This document shows positions 41,401-50,722 of a stretch of 64,000 nucleotides of DNA, one piece after another. The position numbers were made by a program, and so were the translations under genes. The notes under the pieces are model-generated. The model searched no databases, was not told the origin of the DNA, and worked only from the letters and a program-made list of their open reading frames with translations. Numbering within the stretch: position 1 is the first letter of the stretch; every line of letters begins with the position of its first letter. The DNA is from Pandoraea aquatica (GTDB lineage: Bacteria; Pseudomonadota; Gammaproteobacteria; Burkholderiales; Burkholderiaceae), in NCBI RefSeq assembly GCF_902459565.1, contig NZ_CABPSN010000007.1, forward strand, positions 186,001 through 250,000, read 5' to 3'.

Positions 41401-42980
41401 GCCTCGTCTGAAATCAGGCCGTTGTTGTACGCGAGCGTCAGGTCGCTGGTGGCGAGTGATGTCGCGGTGGCGTCGATGAGATCAGACTTCGCGAGTGATG
41501 CGAGCGCATACGACACCTGCCATGTCTCGGCCGCCCGTGCGCTGCACTTCGTCTGCCATTGCTGGATAAGTGCGTCGAATCGTTCGGACGACATGAGTGG
41601 CTGAGTTTCGCGTATCGCCCCCGTCGCTGTCTCGATCGCAATAGCAAAACTCACCCCCTGATCCGCGCTGGTGATATTCAGCTCACCAGAGCGGATGCGC
41701 TGTGCCGCGTCGGGCAAACGCCAGTACGTCACGCGTTGCATTTGCGATTCGTTTTTGATCGGCGCGTGGCGTCGCAACCTCAAATCGTTCAGGTCGTACC
41801 CATCGAACTCGCTTGCGTTGCGCATAAGCGATTCGAGGAGTGTGCTTTCGCTCGGCGGCGCGGCAAATGTCAGGAGAGGGGAAAGCAACGTGTAAAGCGC
41901 CTCGTGCGATGCCTCACGGTTGCGCCACGTTCGGGCAACGTCGATCAGTCTTTGCATGGCGGGAGACGGCGGCATGTCGTGCATGGCAGGTGCCAGCGTG
42001 ACGCCCGGGCGATTTGTCACGACGACGTGCTGAGACGGGGGGAGAAACGCCGCCTCAGTGGCGGGGAGTATCAGCGGAGGGATCGACGTCAGGCGTTCGA
42101 GCGTTGCGGACGCAGCGACCACCATCGGCCCCACCGCATTCGCCAGATGCGCGGCGTGTCCCAGTGACGCATCGAGCATTGTGGCTAGACGATCGAGAAT
42201 CGATGACTCGGGGGCGATAAGACGGGCGTGGCCGTCGAGCGCGAGTTGTGTTGATGGTGTCGGTGTCGTGACGGCCTGGAGTCTCGTCGGGGGCGCACGT
42301 CGCTCGCCGCGATTGGCCGACGTGGCGTAAAGCAGCGCGAGCAGATAGCCGGTCTTTCCGGAGCGGGTGAAATCCAGCGCGGGTGAGGTCGCAGTGCCCT
42401 GCGTCGGAACAAACGCAGACGGACCTACGGAGGCGCGCGCGCCGGAGCCCAGCATCAGAAAGTCCTGCCACGCTTCGACGACGAATGATCGCCACACGGA
42501 GAAGTAACGGTGCCACGTGCCGCCGAACCTGGATGCCTCGGGCTCGGGACTCACCCGGCGCGCCTGGCTCGCTTCGAAGTTTTGCCGCCCGACCGGGCTA
42601 AGCAGCGCGCGGCAGATGTCCTCGACAGTCAGCCCCTGTCCTCTCGTGGCAAGCGCGTCGGGCAGGGTGTCGACGAGATAGGTCGCTTCTAGTGGCGACG
42701 TCTCGAAACGCTCGGCAAAGCCTTCGATGAGGCAATCGTCCAGTGCATCGAGATCTGCTGGCGCGATGCACTGTTCCGTGAGCCGCAGCATGAGGCCCAG
42801 CGCGGCCTGCGATTCGGGAGATTCGTCGAGCATGGCACATGCCTGCGACGACAGATGACCGAAACGGGCGACACGATCGGGCGTGCCGGGGGCCGGGCGA
42901 CACCGAGTGTCCGGCACATCGCTGCGGCAAATCGTTATCTGGCCCGATGCGGCCGATGCATTTGCTGCGCCTGAAAGCAT
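38475..42980 (-). CDS. Giant toxin/effector-like protein (dermonecrotic-toxin/DUF6543-like), paralogue 2
   Basis: 1501 residues from ATG 42980 (GGGAG at 7-base spacing; the frame reaches 43037). It is paralogous end to end to the downstream 1504-residue protein: shared blocks include RFG(H/N)L near the N terminus, DFTRSGKTGYLLALLYA against DFTKSGKTGWLLGALYA, RRHAPI...QRVTYWRLPDAAQ, GTTLLYLKGDVAAWRAY, LKSEFIAQVWMH, ARYKYFVTQAP, GRFYAAIDADTRAYLTFDAS and EYYFVDPAMGIVAH. In the C-terminal domain the Cys and His noted in paralogue 1 are replaced. No Sec signal. It is first gene of a three-gene operon, 88 bases before paralogue 1. Likely a secreted or injected protein; route and target unknown. Confidence 0.75.
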   Translation of the reverse strand: MLSGAANASAASGQITICRSDVPDTRCRPAPGTPDRVARFGHLSSQACAMLDESPESQAALGLMLRLTEQCIAPADLDALDDCLIEGFAERFETSPLEATYLVDTLPDALATRGQGLTVEDICRALLSPVGRQNFEASQARRVSPEPEASRFGGTWHRYFSVWRSFVVEAWQDFLMLGSGARASVGPSAFVPTQGTATSPALDFTRSGKTGYLLALLYATSANRGERRAPPTRLQAVTTPTPSTQLALDGHARLIAPESSILDRLATMLDASLGHAAHLANAVGPMVVAASATLERLTSIPPLILPATEAAFLPPSQHVVVTNRPGVTLAPAMHDMPPSPAMQRLIDVARTWRNREASHEALYTLLSPLLTFAAPPSESTLLESLMRNASEFDGYDLNDLRLRRHAPIKNESQMQRVTYWRLPDAAQRIRSGELNITSADQGVSFAIAIETATGAIRETQPLMSSERFDALIQQWQTKCSARAAETWQVSYALASLAKSDLIDATATSLATSDLTLAYNNGLISDEARLLGYAALANISLADNPADAPFFSHRLEFTLQRDGRDHVVAPAGTCVIGEPSGNGTTLLYLKGDVAAWRAYRSPVALLSAIDEDASGLRTTLYDRLPLPLRQCAVTSSPTVKLVRKPDQLPLTVVTSTTLDVIAADGIHRRANPATGPRVAHYLQWLTGAGSDATSVGLHRFREQTLAASLPLPGRPIDISLRDIHKIGHIEVLRHDLSMAIPQMRQLARQHLSERLAALGIQPADPDEIFLRTRRREMRSLTDVFLHPAMQVDTVMSQPLLVHQKLGQFQVIRQPPSSEGEPGKPYVAQGVLGMQATEGLQRKLDIAADHFWETSRRDVRKVLKSEFIAQVWMHRAARDMPTDHTHIASRIAGPIKLGRLGDSELAHEIEDPDVVREWLTVSGKKTSLLSVSMTDRPHCLLLAPYPEGLRVYGFDDRERLSKWFDRQVQSETTRQRIAATLVAAPSDANTAWLATASLDEAGVHDTGPFDTFTAVAAAYEARQVHLSGRNSTDASRPLLQFMDTFAKIDLACGVGTWFLPSARAVSLAYSAADAAIGTAAMTVGFLDEDSELMKQGWHSLTSAIGAQGIAAARFKSMLLLTGDARYKYFVTQAPRASEAVIAGLHRTAGRFYAAIDADTRAYLTFDASTGFFRMAPADAKAVAGVDAPYMALLPGGRWHVVTQDEMLTPILDEQNIAWTIDQTFRARYDTWFRAHDPVYEAARSEAETVALPADTTPLPWQLRLRKLEYLDASVTDPAALGTLAGRVDALQNAVEAEELVSVSTLAKDARLMGARYLAITQRPRIYTGNVRRGLLRASALVPMRYQVDAIASAFNRRAQWPPEASAQFVSDLSELGSMSIDYLWTRSLSLGIATLDTLFDGPRDTVRAFEITAGTRQLLLGRRHRALGGIEYYFVDPAMGIVAHRDFGGLLKLVRAHLSACADEYELAREGTAYFVDTKEIDVTKLGKRRLSRTVPIRFALHL

Positions 42981-43084
42981 CCCTGAACTCCCGTCGCGGA
43001 CGACCGTGCAATGACGTGACCGGCGTCGGACGCGCATGAATCTGCCGGTGGCTTAGGGCGAATGATTCCGGGCGACGAGGGGCG

Positions 43085-43111
43085 GCAACTTGCAGTTTTC
43101 GTTCAAGTTGC
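43085..43111. promoter_or_regulatory. Dyad upstream of the giant-protein operon
   Basis: GCAACTTG (43085-43092) and CAAGTTGC (43104-43111) are perfect 8-base arms with an 11-base spacer containing TTTTC, about 105 bases before ATG 42980 and just past the cbiX stop. It may be a regulator site or a terminator for cbiX. Confidence 0.4.
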
Positions 43112-43209
43112 GCCGTCTGGGAGAAATCGGAACGGAGATGAGCGAGGTGCCCGGCGATGCGCGGGGCTGCGGGAAAGACGTCGTGCGGACGTGAGGAATG
43201 TGAGCGCGC

Positions 43210-43590
43210 TCAGCGCTTGTCCAGCTCGCTTGCGCAGTACCTGGCGAGTGCGTCGAGCACGGTGTCGTCTTCGCCGACGGCGGCGCTCACCTGCAGCTCG
43301 ACGCCGGGGTGGGCGGCGCGGCAGGCGTCGACCAGCACGGGCAGATCGCGTCTGACATGACCGCCTTGCCCGAGAAACACCGGCACGACGGTGATGTTGT
43401 TGCTGCCTTGCGAGACGAGATCGGCGACGGCGTCGGCCAGATTCGGTGTCATGAGTTCGAGAAACGCGAGCCGGACACCGGCGTCCGGGCGCTGCGCGAT
43501 GAGCTTGTCGCGCAGACGCTCGAACGGTTCGGCCCAGCGCGGGTCGCGCGAGCCGTGAGCAAAGAGAACGACGTCGGGTTTGCCGTGCAT
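43210..43590 (-). CDS. cbiX: CbiX/SirB-type sirohydrochlorin chelatase
   Basis: 126 residues, the short single-domain CbiX form. The metal-binding histidines of the family are His12 in FAHGSRDPRW and His78 in PVFLGQGGHVRRD. The protein inserts Co or Fe into sirohydrochlorin; with the SUMT at 32098-32889 it could complete siroheme for sulfite reductase, or serve cobalamin synthesis. It lies 10 bases downstream of lptG on the same strand. The start MHGKPDVVLFAHGS is standard. Confidence 0.88.
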   Translation of the reverse strand: MHGKPDVVLFAHGSRDPRWAEPFERLRDKLIAQRPDAGVRLAFLELMTPNLADAVADLVSQGSNNITVVPVFLGQGGHVRRDLPVLVDACRAAHPGVELQVSAAVGEDDTVLDALARYCASELDKR

Positions 43591-43600
43591 CGACCTTTCC

Positions 43601-44740
43601 TCAGTGCTTGTCCACCCAGCGCAACGCCCCGATGGCGAGCACCAGATAGAGCAGGGACGGTAACGCCGCCGTGAACCACGCGGGCCAGGTGTTGAGCAGA
43701 CCCAGATGCGAGAACAGGTTGTTGAGCAACTGGAAGCTCATGCCGAGCATGATGCCGCCGAACACCTTCAGGCCGATGGCCCCGGCGCGGGCGTGCAGGT
43801 AGGCGAATGGCAGGGCCAACGCCATCATCACGAAGACCGCAAACGGGTACAGCAGCTTTTGCCAGAGCGCGAGGTTATAGCGATCGGTGTTCTGCTGGTT
43901 TTCCTTCAGGTGGCCGATGTACTTGTAGAGGCTGCCGATCGCCATGTTGTCGGGCGAGACCATCAGCACGGACAGGATTTGCGGCGTCAGTTCCGAGCGC
44001 ATCTGCACCGAGTCGATGTGCACCTGCTTGCTCTGCACCAGCGCACGCAGCGGATCGTTGTTGGCCGAGGTGTCGTCGATGGCGCTGAAGACCGTCTCCG
44101 ACACATCCGTCAGCTTCCAGGCGTTGGGCGGGGCAAACTGGCCCAGCTTGGCCAGACGCACGCTGTCGAGGCGCAGCTTCGCGTCGAACTCGTAGATGCG
44201 AACATCCGCAATGGTGTTGTCGGGGTTGAGCGTGCCGACGTTGATGAAGCGGGTGATGCGATTGCCATCCTGATCGACGGTGTCCTTCACCCACACGCCC
44301 GAGCGAAAGCCTGCCGAGACCGAGCTGCCGAGGGCTTCGAGGCGGATCTTCTGCGCAAGCTGTTCGGCGCTCGGCGCGACGTACTCGCCAATGACGAACG
44401 TGACCAGCACAATCGGGAAACCGATCTTGAGCAGCGAGCGCAGTGCCTGTCCGGTGGACAAACCCGAGACGCGAAAGATCGTGAACTCCGAATTCCCGGC
44501 GAGCTGAGCGCACACGTAAATGGCCGCGATCAGCGATGCGACCGGAATGATTTCGTACATGCGCTGCGGCGCGAACAGCAGCACATAGGCCAGCGCGTGC
44601 TGGAAGCGGTAACCGCCCCGGCCCACGTCGCCAAGTTCGCTCACGAGGTCGAAGAAGACGAATAGCCCGACGAACGCCAGCAAGACGAACAGGAACGCCA
44701 GATAGATCTGACGCGCGAAGTATTTCTCATAGACGCGCAT
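43601..44740 (-). CDS. lptG: Lipopolysaccharide export permease LptG
   Basis: 379 residues with three N-terminal and three C-terminal membrane helices flanking a periplasmic beta-jellyroll domain, the LptF/LptG (YjgP/YjgQ) layout. The start MRVYEKYFARQIYLAFLFVL and the helix QLAGNSEFTIFRVSGLSTGQALR are typical. With LptF and the LptB ATPase (not here) it extracts LPS from the inner membrane and hands it to LptC/LptA. It overlaps lptF by one base (TGATG). Confidence 0.96.
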   Translation of the reverse strand: MRVYEKYFARQIYLAFLFVLLAFVGLFVFFDLVSELGDVGRGGYRFQHALAYVLLFAPQRMYEIIPVASLIAAIYVCAQLAGNSEFTIFRVSGLSTGQALRSLLKIGFPIVLVTFVIGEYVAPSAEQLAQKIRLEALGSSVSAGFRSGVWVKDTVDQDGNRITRFINVGTLNPDNTIADVRIYEFDAKLRLDSVRLAKLGQFAPPNAWKLTDVSETVFSAIDDTSANNDPLRALVQSKQVHIDSVQMRSELTPQILSVLMVSPDNMAIGSLYKYIGHLKENQQNTDRYNLALWQKLLYPFAVFVMMALALPFAYLHARAGAIGLKVFGGIMLGMSFQLLNNLFSHLGLLNTWPAWFTAALPSLLYLVLAIGALRWVDKH

Positions 44741-45867
44741 CAGCGAGCCCCTCCCGACGCACGCACCGCGCCGGAACCGTTGTTACGGCGGCGGCCGAAC
44801 AGCCCGCGAAAACGCACGCGTCGCACATAAAGCAGCACGATGACCGCCAGTGCCAGTGCATGCAGCAGCCACACGCCGATGGCCAGCGGCAGACGTTCCT
44901 GCGCAACCCACGCCTGCGACAAGCTCAGCAGGTTTGTGTAGCCGAGATAGATCAGCACGGCCATGACGAGGTTGACGGTGCGTCCGTGGCGCGGATTCTG
45001 ATAGGCCAGCGGTATGGCGAGCAACACAAGTGCCAGTGCCAGCAACGGCAGGCCGACGCGCCAGACGATTTCGCCGCGGAAGATCGGATTCTTGATTTCG
45101 CGGAACAGACGCGCGGTGGGCACGCCCTTGGTCGGCGTGTTATCGGTGCTCGCGGTCGCCGGATTGTCGATCTTCACGCCGTAGCGCTCGAACTCCATCA
45201 CGCGATAGTCGGGCTGGCCCGGCACACCGTCGTAGCGGCGGCCCTTTTCCAGCACGATGTAGCGGTTGCCATCCTTGGCCGTCTCGATGTGACCGTCTTT
45301 CGATACGACGACGTTCACCTTGCCGTTTTCCGTGCCGGAGACGAAGACGTTATGGACTTTGGTGGCGTCCGGCGAGACCGTCTCGACGAAGAACACGCGA
45401 TGGCTCGCGGCACTCTCGCGGAACTGGCCCGGCGAGATCATTGAGACGTCGTCGCGCTGGGCGAAGCGGGCTTCGAGCAGCGAAATCTGCTGGTTCGCCC
45501 AAGGCCAGGCGACCAGCGCGCAGAAAGTGATGACGGCCAGATAGGGCGTGGCGAAGCGCAGCACCGGCTTGATGAAGTCGGTGATGGACAGACCCGAGGC
45601 AAACCACACGACCATTTCGGAATCGCGGTACCACCGGGTCAGAACGAACAGGATCGAGACGAAGAGCGTCACGATCAGAATGACGGCGAGGTAGCCGATG
45701 ACGGCCAGTCCGATGAGCACGAGAACGTCGCGCGGATCGGCTTTCCCGGACGCGGCGAAGCCCAGGATGCGGATCATCATCGTCGTTAGCATGACGGTGA
45801 TCAGCACCATGAAGACGGCCCCGGCGGTGTAGTTCAGCTCGCGCTGCAGGGAACGCTGAAAAATCAT
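44740..45867 (-). CDS. lptF: Lipopolysaccharide export permease LptF
   Basis: 375 residues with the same six-helix plus periplasmic jellyroll design as LptG. MIFQRSLQRELNYTAGAVFM is the standard LptF start, and SEMVVWFASGLS is the coupling-helix region facing LptB. A charged tail (RGLFGRRRNNGSGAVRASGG) ends the protein. It is divergent from pepA across a 90-base gap, a common betaproteobacterial order, and one-base coupled to lptG. Confidence 0.96.
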   Translation of the reverse strand: MIFQRSLQRELNYTAGAVFMVLITVMLTTMMIRILGFAASGKADPRDVLVLIGLAVIGYLAVILIVTLFVSILFVLTRWYRDSEMVVWFASGLSITDFIKPVLRFATPYLAVITFCALVAWPWANQQISLLEARFAQRDDVSMISPGQFRESAASHRVFFVETVSPDATKVHNVFVSGTENGKVNVVVSKDGHIETAKDGNRYIVLEKGRRYDGVPGQPDYRVMEFERYGVKIDNPATASTDNTPTKGVPTARLFREIKNPIFRGEIVWRVGLPLLALALVLLAIPLAYQNPRHGRTVNLVMAVLIYLGYTNLLSLSQAWVAQERLPLAIGVWLLHALALAVIVLLYVRRVRFRGLFGRRRNNGSGAVRASGGAR

Positions 45868-45957
45868 GTGATGACGGTTGGGTGCTCTCGCGGTTGGGCG
45901 AGCGCGGAAAAAAGCGGATAATTGCGGCTCGTACGAATTTTACCCGAGGAAAGCGCG

Positions 45958-47469
45958 ATGGACTTTAGCACAAAAGCCTTCGATTCGACCAAGGCGGGCC
46001 AAGCCGGTCTCGCCAATGCAAAGACCGAATGTCTGGTGGTTGGCGTGTTCGAGCAGCAGCCGCTCGCAGGGCTGGCCAAGGCGCTCGACGCCGCGAGCAA
46101 GGGTTTGCTCGCCCGCATGGTCAAGCGCGGCGAAATCGACGGCAAGCTCGGCAGCACGCTGATGCTGCACGAAGTCGCCGGCTGGAGCCCGGCACGTGTG
46201 CTGTTCGTCGGTCTGGGCCGCGAAGACCAGCTCTCGCAGAAGGGCTTCAACGAAGCCACGCGTGCCGCCGTGCGCGCCGTGCTCGCCTCGCGCGCGACGG
46301 ACGCGCTCTGGACGCTGCCGCAAGCCAAGGTCGTCACACAGGATACCGCCTGGGCCGTGCGTGCCTCGGTGCTGGCCCTGCGCGAGGCGACCTATCGCTT
46401 CACGCGGATGAAGAGCAAGGTCGAAGCGTCCAGTACCGTGCTGCGCAAGGTCGTGTTCTCGGTCGCCCCGGACGATCTGAAGGCCGCCAAGCTGGCCGCC
46501 AAGCAGGGCGAGGCCATCGCCAACGGCATGACGCTCACCAAGGACCTCGGCAACCTGCCGGGCAACGTGTGCACGCCGACCTATCTGGCCGATACCGCCC
46601 GCAAGCTCGCGCGCGAATTCAAGCTCAAGTCGGAAATCCTCGGACCGAAGCAGATCGAGGCGCTCAAGATGGGGTCGTTCCTGTCGGTCGCCCGTGGCTC
46701 GGTCGAGCCGCCGCAGTTCATCGTCCTCAAATATGAGGGCGGTAGCGCCAAGCAGGCCCCGATCGTGCTGGTCGGCAAGGGCGTGACGTTCGACACGGGC
46801 GGTATCTCGCTCAAGCCGGGCGAGGGCATGGACGAGATGAAGTACGACATGTGTGGCGCGGGCTCGGTGCTCGGCACGATCCGTGCGGTCGCCGAGATGG
46901 GCCTCAAGCTCAACGTCATCGCCATCGTGCCGGCCACGGAGAACATGCCGAGCGGTCAGGCGACGAAGCCGGGCGACGTGGTCACCAGCATGTCCGGCCA
47001 GACCATCGAAGTGCTCAATACCGACGCCGAAGGCCGTCTGATCCTGTGCGACGCGCTTACCTACGCGGAACGCTTCAACCCGGCGGCAGTGATCGACGTT
47101 GCCACGCTCACGGGCGCTTGCATCATTGCGCTGGGTCATGTGAATTCGGGCCTCTTCTCGAAGAGCGACGCGCTCGCCGACGAACTGCTGGCCGCCGGCC
47201 GCACGACGGGCGACACGGCCTGGCGTTTGCCGGTCGAAGACGAGTATCAGGAGCAGCTCAAGTCGAACTTCGCCGACGTGGCGAACATCGGCGGGCGTCC
47301 GGCCGGTAGCGTGACGGCGGCCTGTTTCCTGGCACGCTTCACCGAGAAGTACGAGTGGGCGCACCTGGACATCGCAGGTACCGCCTGGAAGAGCGGTGCG
47401 GCGAAGGGGGCGACGGGCCGTCCGGTGCCGTTGCTCACGCAGTTCCTGCTCGATCGCGAAGCCCGGTGA
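45958..47469 (+). CDS. pepA: Leucyl aminopeptidase (M17)
   Basis: 503 residues from ATG 45958 with GAGGA 7 bases upstream. The M17 signature NTDAEGRL is at residues 354-361, and metal/catalytic segments [16 protein letters not shown] and [11 protein letters not shown] are intact. It is a cytoplasmic dizinc/manganese hexameric exopeptidase; in E. coli PepA also binds DNA. Its stop overlaps the GTG start of holC. Confidence 0.97.
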   Translation: MDFSTKAFDSTKAGQAGLANAKTECLVVGVFEQQPLAGLAKALDAASKGLLARMVKRGEIDGKLGSTLMLHEVAGWSPARVLFVGLGREDQLSQKGFNEATRAAVRAVLASRATDALWTLPQAKVVTQDTAWAVRASVLALREATYRFTRMKSKVEASSTVLRKVVFSVAPDDLKAAKLAAKQGEAIANGMTLTKDLGNLPGNVCTPTYLADTARKLAREFKLKSEILGPKQIEALKMGSFLSVARGSVEPPQFIVLKYEGGSAKQAPIVLVGKGVTFDTGGISLKPGEGMDEMKYDMCGAGSVLGTIRAVAEMGLKLNVIAIVPATENMPSGQATKPGDVVTSMSGQTIEVLNTDAEGRLILCDALTYAERFNPAAVIDVATLTGACIIALGHVNSGLFSKSDALADELLAAGRTTGDTAWRLPVEDEYQEQLKSNFADVANIGGRPAGSVTAACFLARFTEKYEWAHLDIAGTAWKSGAAKGATGRPVPLLTQFLLDREAR

Positions 47470-47882
47470 CCCGCGTCGACTTTCACACGCATGTGGCGGA
47501 CCGGCTCGAATACGCGTGCCGGTTCGCGCGCAAGGTCTACGGGGCCGGGCAGGCGCTCGTCGTCGTCGGTGAGCCCGACGTGCTGCGGGCGTTCGATCAG
47601 ACCTTGTGGACGTTCTCGCCACTGGAGTTCGTCCCGCATTGCTTCACGGCCGACCCGGTCGCGGCCCAGACGCCGGTCGTGCTGGCCGGGCCTGACGAGG
47701 AAGCGCCGCATTATCAGGTCATGCTGAATCTGGCGAACCGCGTGCCCACGCACTTCGCGCGGTTCGAACGGGTGGTGGAAATCATTGGCGACACGCCCGA
47801 CGATCTGTCCGGTGCGCGTGAGCGTTATCGCTTCTACCGTGATCGTGGCTACACCCTGAACAACTACGACCAGCGAGGTTGA
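47466..47882 (+). CDS. holC: DNA polymerase III chi subunit
   Basis: 138 residues starting at GTG 47466, inside the pepA stop (GTGA overlap). The sequence [53 protein letters not shown] and the C-terminal [17 protein letters not shown] is typical HolC. Chi links the clamp loader to SSB at the replication fork. The pepA-holC order is conserved in proteobacteria. The longer frame back to 47355 is pepA shadow. Confidence 0.94.
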   Translation: MTRVDFHTHVADRLEYACRFARKVYGAGQALVVVGEPDVLRAFDQTLWTFSPLEFVPHCFTADPVAAQTPVVLAGPDEEAPHYQVMLNLANRVPTHFARFERVVEIIGDTPDDLSGARERYRFYRDRGYTLNNYDQRG

Positions 47883-47884
47883 CC

Positions 47885-48253
47885 GTGACGAACGAGCCCG
47901 AGCGCAACGACCCCGGCATTCCCACGCTGACCGAAGTGCTTGCCGAGGGCGAGGCGGTGCCTGAGGGCGTTGTCGGTGACGCGCAGGCGGCCGCACCGGT
48001 GTCGGAGCAGGGTGTGCCGGCCGATGTCGCGGTGTTTGCCGAGCGTGTGAGCGCGCGGCTCACGCTGCAACTGGCCGACGAGATCACGACGATGGTGGAG
48101 CGGCGTTGTCACGACGCGCTGATCGATCAGACGTCGTGGCTGGTGCAACTGATCGGCAAACAGGTAGCGGACGCCTTGCAGGCGCAACTGCCGGATCGTA
48201 TCCGGCAGGCCGTCATCGAGGAAGTCGCGAAACAGGTGCGCTCGCAAGGGTGA
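47885..48253 (+). CDS. DUF2486-like small protein
   Basis: 122 residues from GTG 47885 (AGG 6 bases upstream); TTG 47879 is an alternative start. The N-terminal half is acidic, Ala/Val/Glu-rich and probably disordered (NDPGIPTLTEVLAEGEAV), and the C-terminal half is helical (ITTMVERRCHDALIDQTSWL, IRQAVIEEVAKQVRSQG). This architecture and the place right after holC match a Burkholderiales family I know as DUF2486. Function unknown. Confidence 0.75.
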   Translation: MTNEPERNDPGIPTLTEVLAEGEAVPEGVVGDAQAAAPVSEQGVPADVAVFAERVSARLTLQLADEITTMVERRCHDALIDQTSWLVQLIGKQVADALQAQLPDRIRQAVIEEVAKQVRSQG

Positions 48254-48273
48254 TCGGCGAAGCCGTCGTCCGG

Positions 48274-48660
48274 TCAGGACCGCGGGGCCGGTGCCATCCC
48301 GAGAATCCAGCGTGCAAGGCTGTTCGCCTCACCTGGTGCGAGTTGCAGACCCGCAGGCATCGGAATTTTTCCCCACTTTCCCTGACTGCCCTCTGAGATG
48401 GAGCGGGCGAGTTCGTCGGCGGCTGCCGGTTGTCCTGCATAGCGCTTGGCGATGTCGCGATACGACGGCGCGAGCAGCGTCCGGTCGGTGGCGTGGCAGG
48501 TCATGCAGTTGCGCGTGCGGGCAAGCTTTTCCATGGCGCGTGCGTCGAGCGCGCCGGTCTCTGGAGTCGCGCTTGTACCCGACTGGGCAAAGGCGGTTGC
48601 TGCGACCATCAGCCACAGGCTCATCATCGTCCCGGCTCGTACGCCGGCCAATCCCTTCAT
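48274..48660 (-). CDS. Small c-type cytochrome (class I, c551/c552 type)
   Basis: 128 residues from ATG 48660 (GGGAG at 6-base spacing); the long open frame upstream to 48984 is not coding-like. Signal peptide MSLWLMVAATAFAQ cleaved near residue 26. Haem is attached at Cys52-x-x-Cys55-His56 (NCMTCH), and the axial Met is Met101 in KIPMPAGLQL. It is a periplasmic electron carrier. It stands alone, convergent with the DUF2486-like gene. Confidence 0.92.
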   Translation of the reverse strand: MKGLAGVRAGTMMSLWLMVAATAFAQSGTSATPETGALDARAMEKLARTRNCMTCHATDRTLLAPSYRDIAKRYAGQPAAADELARSISEGSQGKWGKIPMPAGLQLAPGEANSLARWILGMAPAPRS

Positions 48661-48801
48661 TCGATACTCCCCGACCGTGTTGACGGAATCCGATGCGAGG
48701 CTGCATGACAGGGACGTCTGTGAACGACGACTTGGGCAGATGCATCGACGCGCCATTATACGGTGGCAAGCGCGCCATTCCGCGCGGCACGACGACGCAT
48801 G

Positions 48802-48840
48802 AAAAACGGCACGCCCGCCGTATCGCGGGACGTGCCGTTT
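48802..48840 (-). terminator. Terminator after the short ilvD
   Basis: AAACGGCACG plus CCCGC pairs with GCGGGA/CGTGCCGTTT with one bulge. On the minus strand the stem is followed by a T run (AAAAA on the plus strand at 48802-48806). It is 51 bases beyond the stop of the 557-residue dehydratase gene. Confidence 0.7.
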
Positions 48841-48890
48841 CTTCACGCCGGATGCGATCCGACGCGGCGGCAGTGCGTCACCCGAGCCGA

Positions 48891-50564
48891 TCAGCCCGTG
48901 GCACCGCCCTTGTTGGCCGGTTGCGCCAGTGCAGCGTATTTGGCCAGCACGCCACGCGTGTAGCGCGGGGCAGGGGCCTTCCACGCGGCGCGGCGTTTTG
49001 CGAGTTCGTCGTCCGCCACATTCAGTTGGAGCAGCAGTTTGTGCGCGTCGATGGTGATCGAGTCGCCTTCGTGCACGAGCGCGATGGTGCCGCCCACGAA
49101 CGCCTCCGGTGCCACGTGGCCGACCACCATGCCCCAGGTGCCGCCCGAGAACCGGCCGTCGGTAATGAAGCCGACCGACTCGCCGAGTCCCTTGCCGATG
49201 ATCGCCGAGGTCGGTGCCAGCATCTCCGGCATGCCCGGCCCGCCCTTCGGCCCGAGATAGCGCAGCACCAGAATGTCGCCCGCCTGAATCTTGTCGCTCA
49301 GGATCGCCTCCATGGCGCTCTGCTCGTCGTCGAACACGCGCGCCGGGCCGGTGATCACCGGGTTCTTCAGACCCGTAATCTTCGCGACCGCGCCGTCTTC
49401 CGCCAGATTGCCCTTGAGGATGGCGAGGTGCCCCTCTTTGTAGAGCGCTTTATCGACGGGGAAGATCACGTGCTGATCGGCGCGCGGCACCGACGGCACG
49501 TCCTTCAGTTCTTCGGCGATGGTGCGCCCGGTGATCGTCATGCAGTCGCCGTGCAGCAGGCCGGCGTCGAGCAGGATCTTGAGCACTTGCGGAATGCCAC
49601 CGGCCTTGTGCAGGTCGGTCGCCACATACTTGCCCGACGGCTTCAGATCGCAGATGACCGGTACGCGCGCGCGAATGCGCTCGAAATCCTCGATGCTCCA
49701 CTCGACGTCCGCCGCATGGGCGATGGCCAGATAGTGCAGCACGGCATTGGTCGAGCCGCCCGTGGCCATGATCAGCGCAACGGCGTTCTCGATGGATTTG
49801 CGCGTAATGATGTCGCGCGGCTTGAGATCTTGCTTGACGGCTTCGATCAGCACCCGCGCCGATTCGGCGGCCGAGTCGACCTTCTCCTGATCGGGGTTGG
49901 CCATCGTCGACGAATAGAGCAGCGACATGCCCAGCGCCTCGAACGACGAGCTCATCGTATTGGCGGTGTACATGCCGCCGCAGGAGCCGGTCGTCGGGCA
50001 TGCGTTCTTTTCGATGCCCTTGAAATCGGCCTCGGTCATGCGTCCGGCGGTGAATTCGCCGACCGCTTCGAACGAGGAGACGATGGTGAGGTCCTTGCCC
50101 TTCCAGTTGCCCGGCTTGATGGTGCCGCCGTAGACGTAGATGCCCGGCACGTTGATGCGTGCGAGCGCAATCATGCCGCCCGGCATGTTCTTGTCGCAGC
50201 CGCCGATGACGACCACGCCGTCCATCCACTGACCCTGCACGGCCGTCTCGATACAGTCGGCAATGACTTCACGCGAGACGAGCGAGTACTTCATGCCCTC
50301 GGTGCCCATCGACATGCCGTCGGAGATGGTCGGGGTGCCGAAGGTCTGGGGATTGGCCTGATGGGTTTTGATCGCTTCCACCGCAGCATCGGTCAGACGC
50401 TGCAACCCCGCGTTGCACGGGGTGATCGTCGAATGGCCGTTGGCCACGCCGATCATCGGATTGTCGAAGTCTTCTTCCTTGTAGCCCAGCGCGTAGTACA
50501 TGGAGCGGTTGGGCGAGCGTGCCACGCCTTGCGTGACGTTGCGCGAACGACGGTTGAATGCCAT
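48891..50564 (-). CDS. ilvD: Dihydroxy-acid dehydratase, short (557-residue) type
   Basis: 557 residues from ATG 50564 ([20 protein letters not shown]), AGGAG upstream; the frame continues to 50618. IlvD/EDD motifs: [40 protein letters not shown] and [11 protein letters not shown], including the three Cys expected to bind the iron-sulfur cluster. It catalyses the dehydration step of valine, isoleucine, leucine and pantothenate synthesis. The length and SRNVTQG start match the 2Fe-2S type common in plants, actinobacteria and betaproteobacteria. It lies downstream of the longer ilvD, separated by a hairpin, so the two may be separately transcribed. Confidence 0.94.
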   Translation of the reverse strand: MAFNRRSRNVTQGVARSPNRSMYYALGYKEEDFDNPMIGVANGHSTITPCNAGLQRLTDAAVEAIKTHQANPQTFGTPTISDGMSMGTEGMKYSLVSREVIADCIETAVQGQWMDGVVVIGGCDKNMPGGMIALARINVPGIYVYGGTIKPGNWKGKDLTIVSSFEAVGEFTAGRMTEADFKGIEKNACPTTGSCGGMYTANTMSSSFEALGMSLLYSSTMANPDQEKVDSAAESARVLIEAVKQDLKPRDIITRKSIENAVALIMATGGSTNAVLHYLAIAHAADVEWSIEDFERIRARVPVICDLKPSGKYVATDLHKAGGIPQVLKILLDAGLLHGDCMTITGRTIAEELKDVPSVPRADQHVIFPVDKALYKEGHLAILKGNLAEDGAVAKITGLKNPVITGPARVFDDEQSAMEAILSDKIQAGDILVLRYLGPKGGPGMPEMLAPTSAIIGKGLGESVGFITDGRFSGGTWGMVVGHVAPEAFVGGTIALVHEGDSITIDAHKLLLQLNVADDELAKRRAAWKAPAPRYTRGVLAKYAALAQPANKGGATG

Positions 50565-50722
50565 GACGTCTCTCTCCTGTGGGGATGCGCCACGCCACGT
50601 CCTGTCGCAGCGTCGCACATAGGCGTTGTTGTATCACGCTGGTCTGACGGTGGCATCCCCATCCGTCCGGAACCATCCAGATGCATAGGGCGTGCCACTT
50701 GATGCAATGCTGCTGTATTGCG

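Noticed and set aside
45940-47622. 560-codon minus-strand frame opposite pepA
   Set aside because: Shadow of pepA; Arg/His-rich, no motif, extends past both ends of the true gene.
48693-50702. 669-codon plus-strand frame opposite the short ilvD
   Set aside because: Shadow of ilvD on the other strand; low-quality composition.
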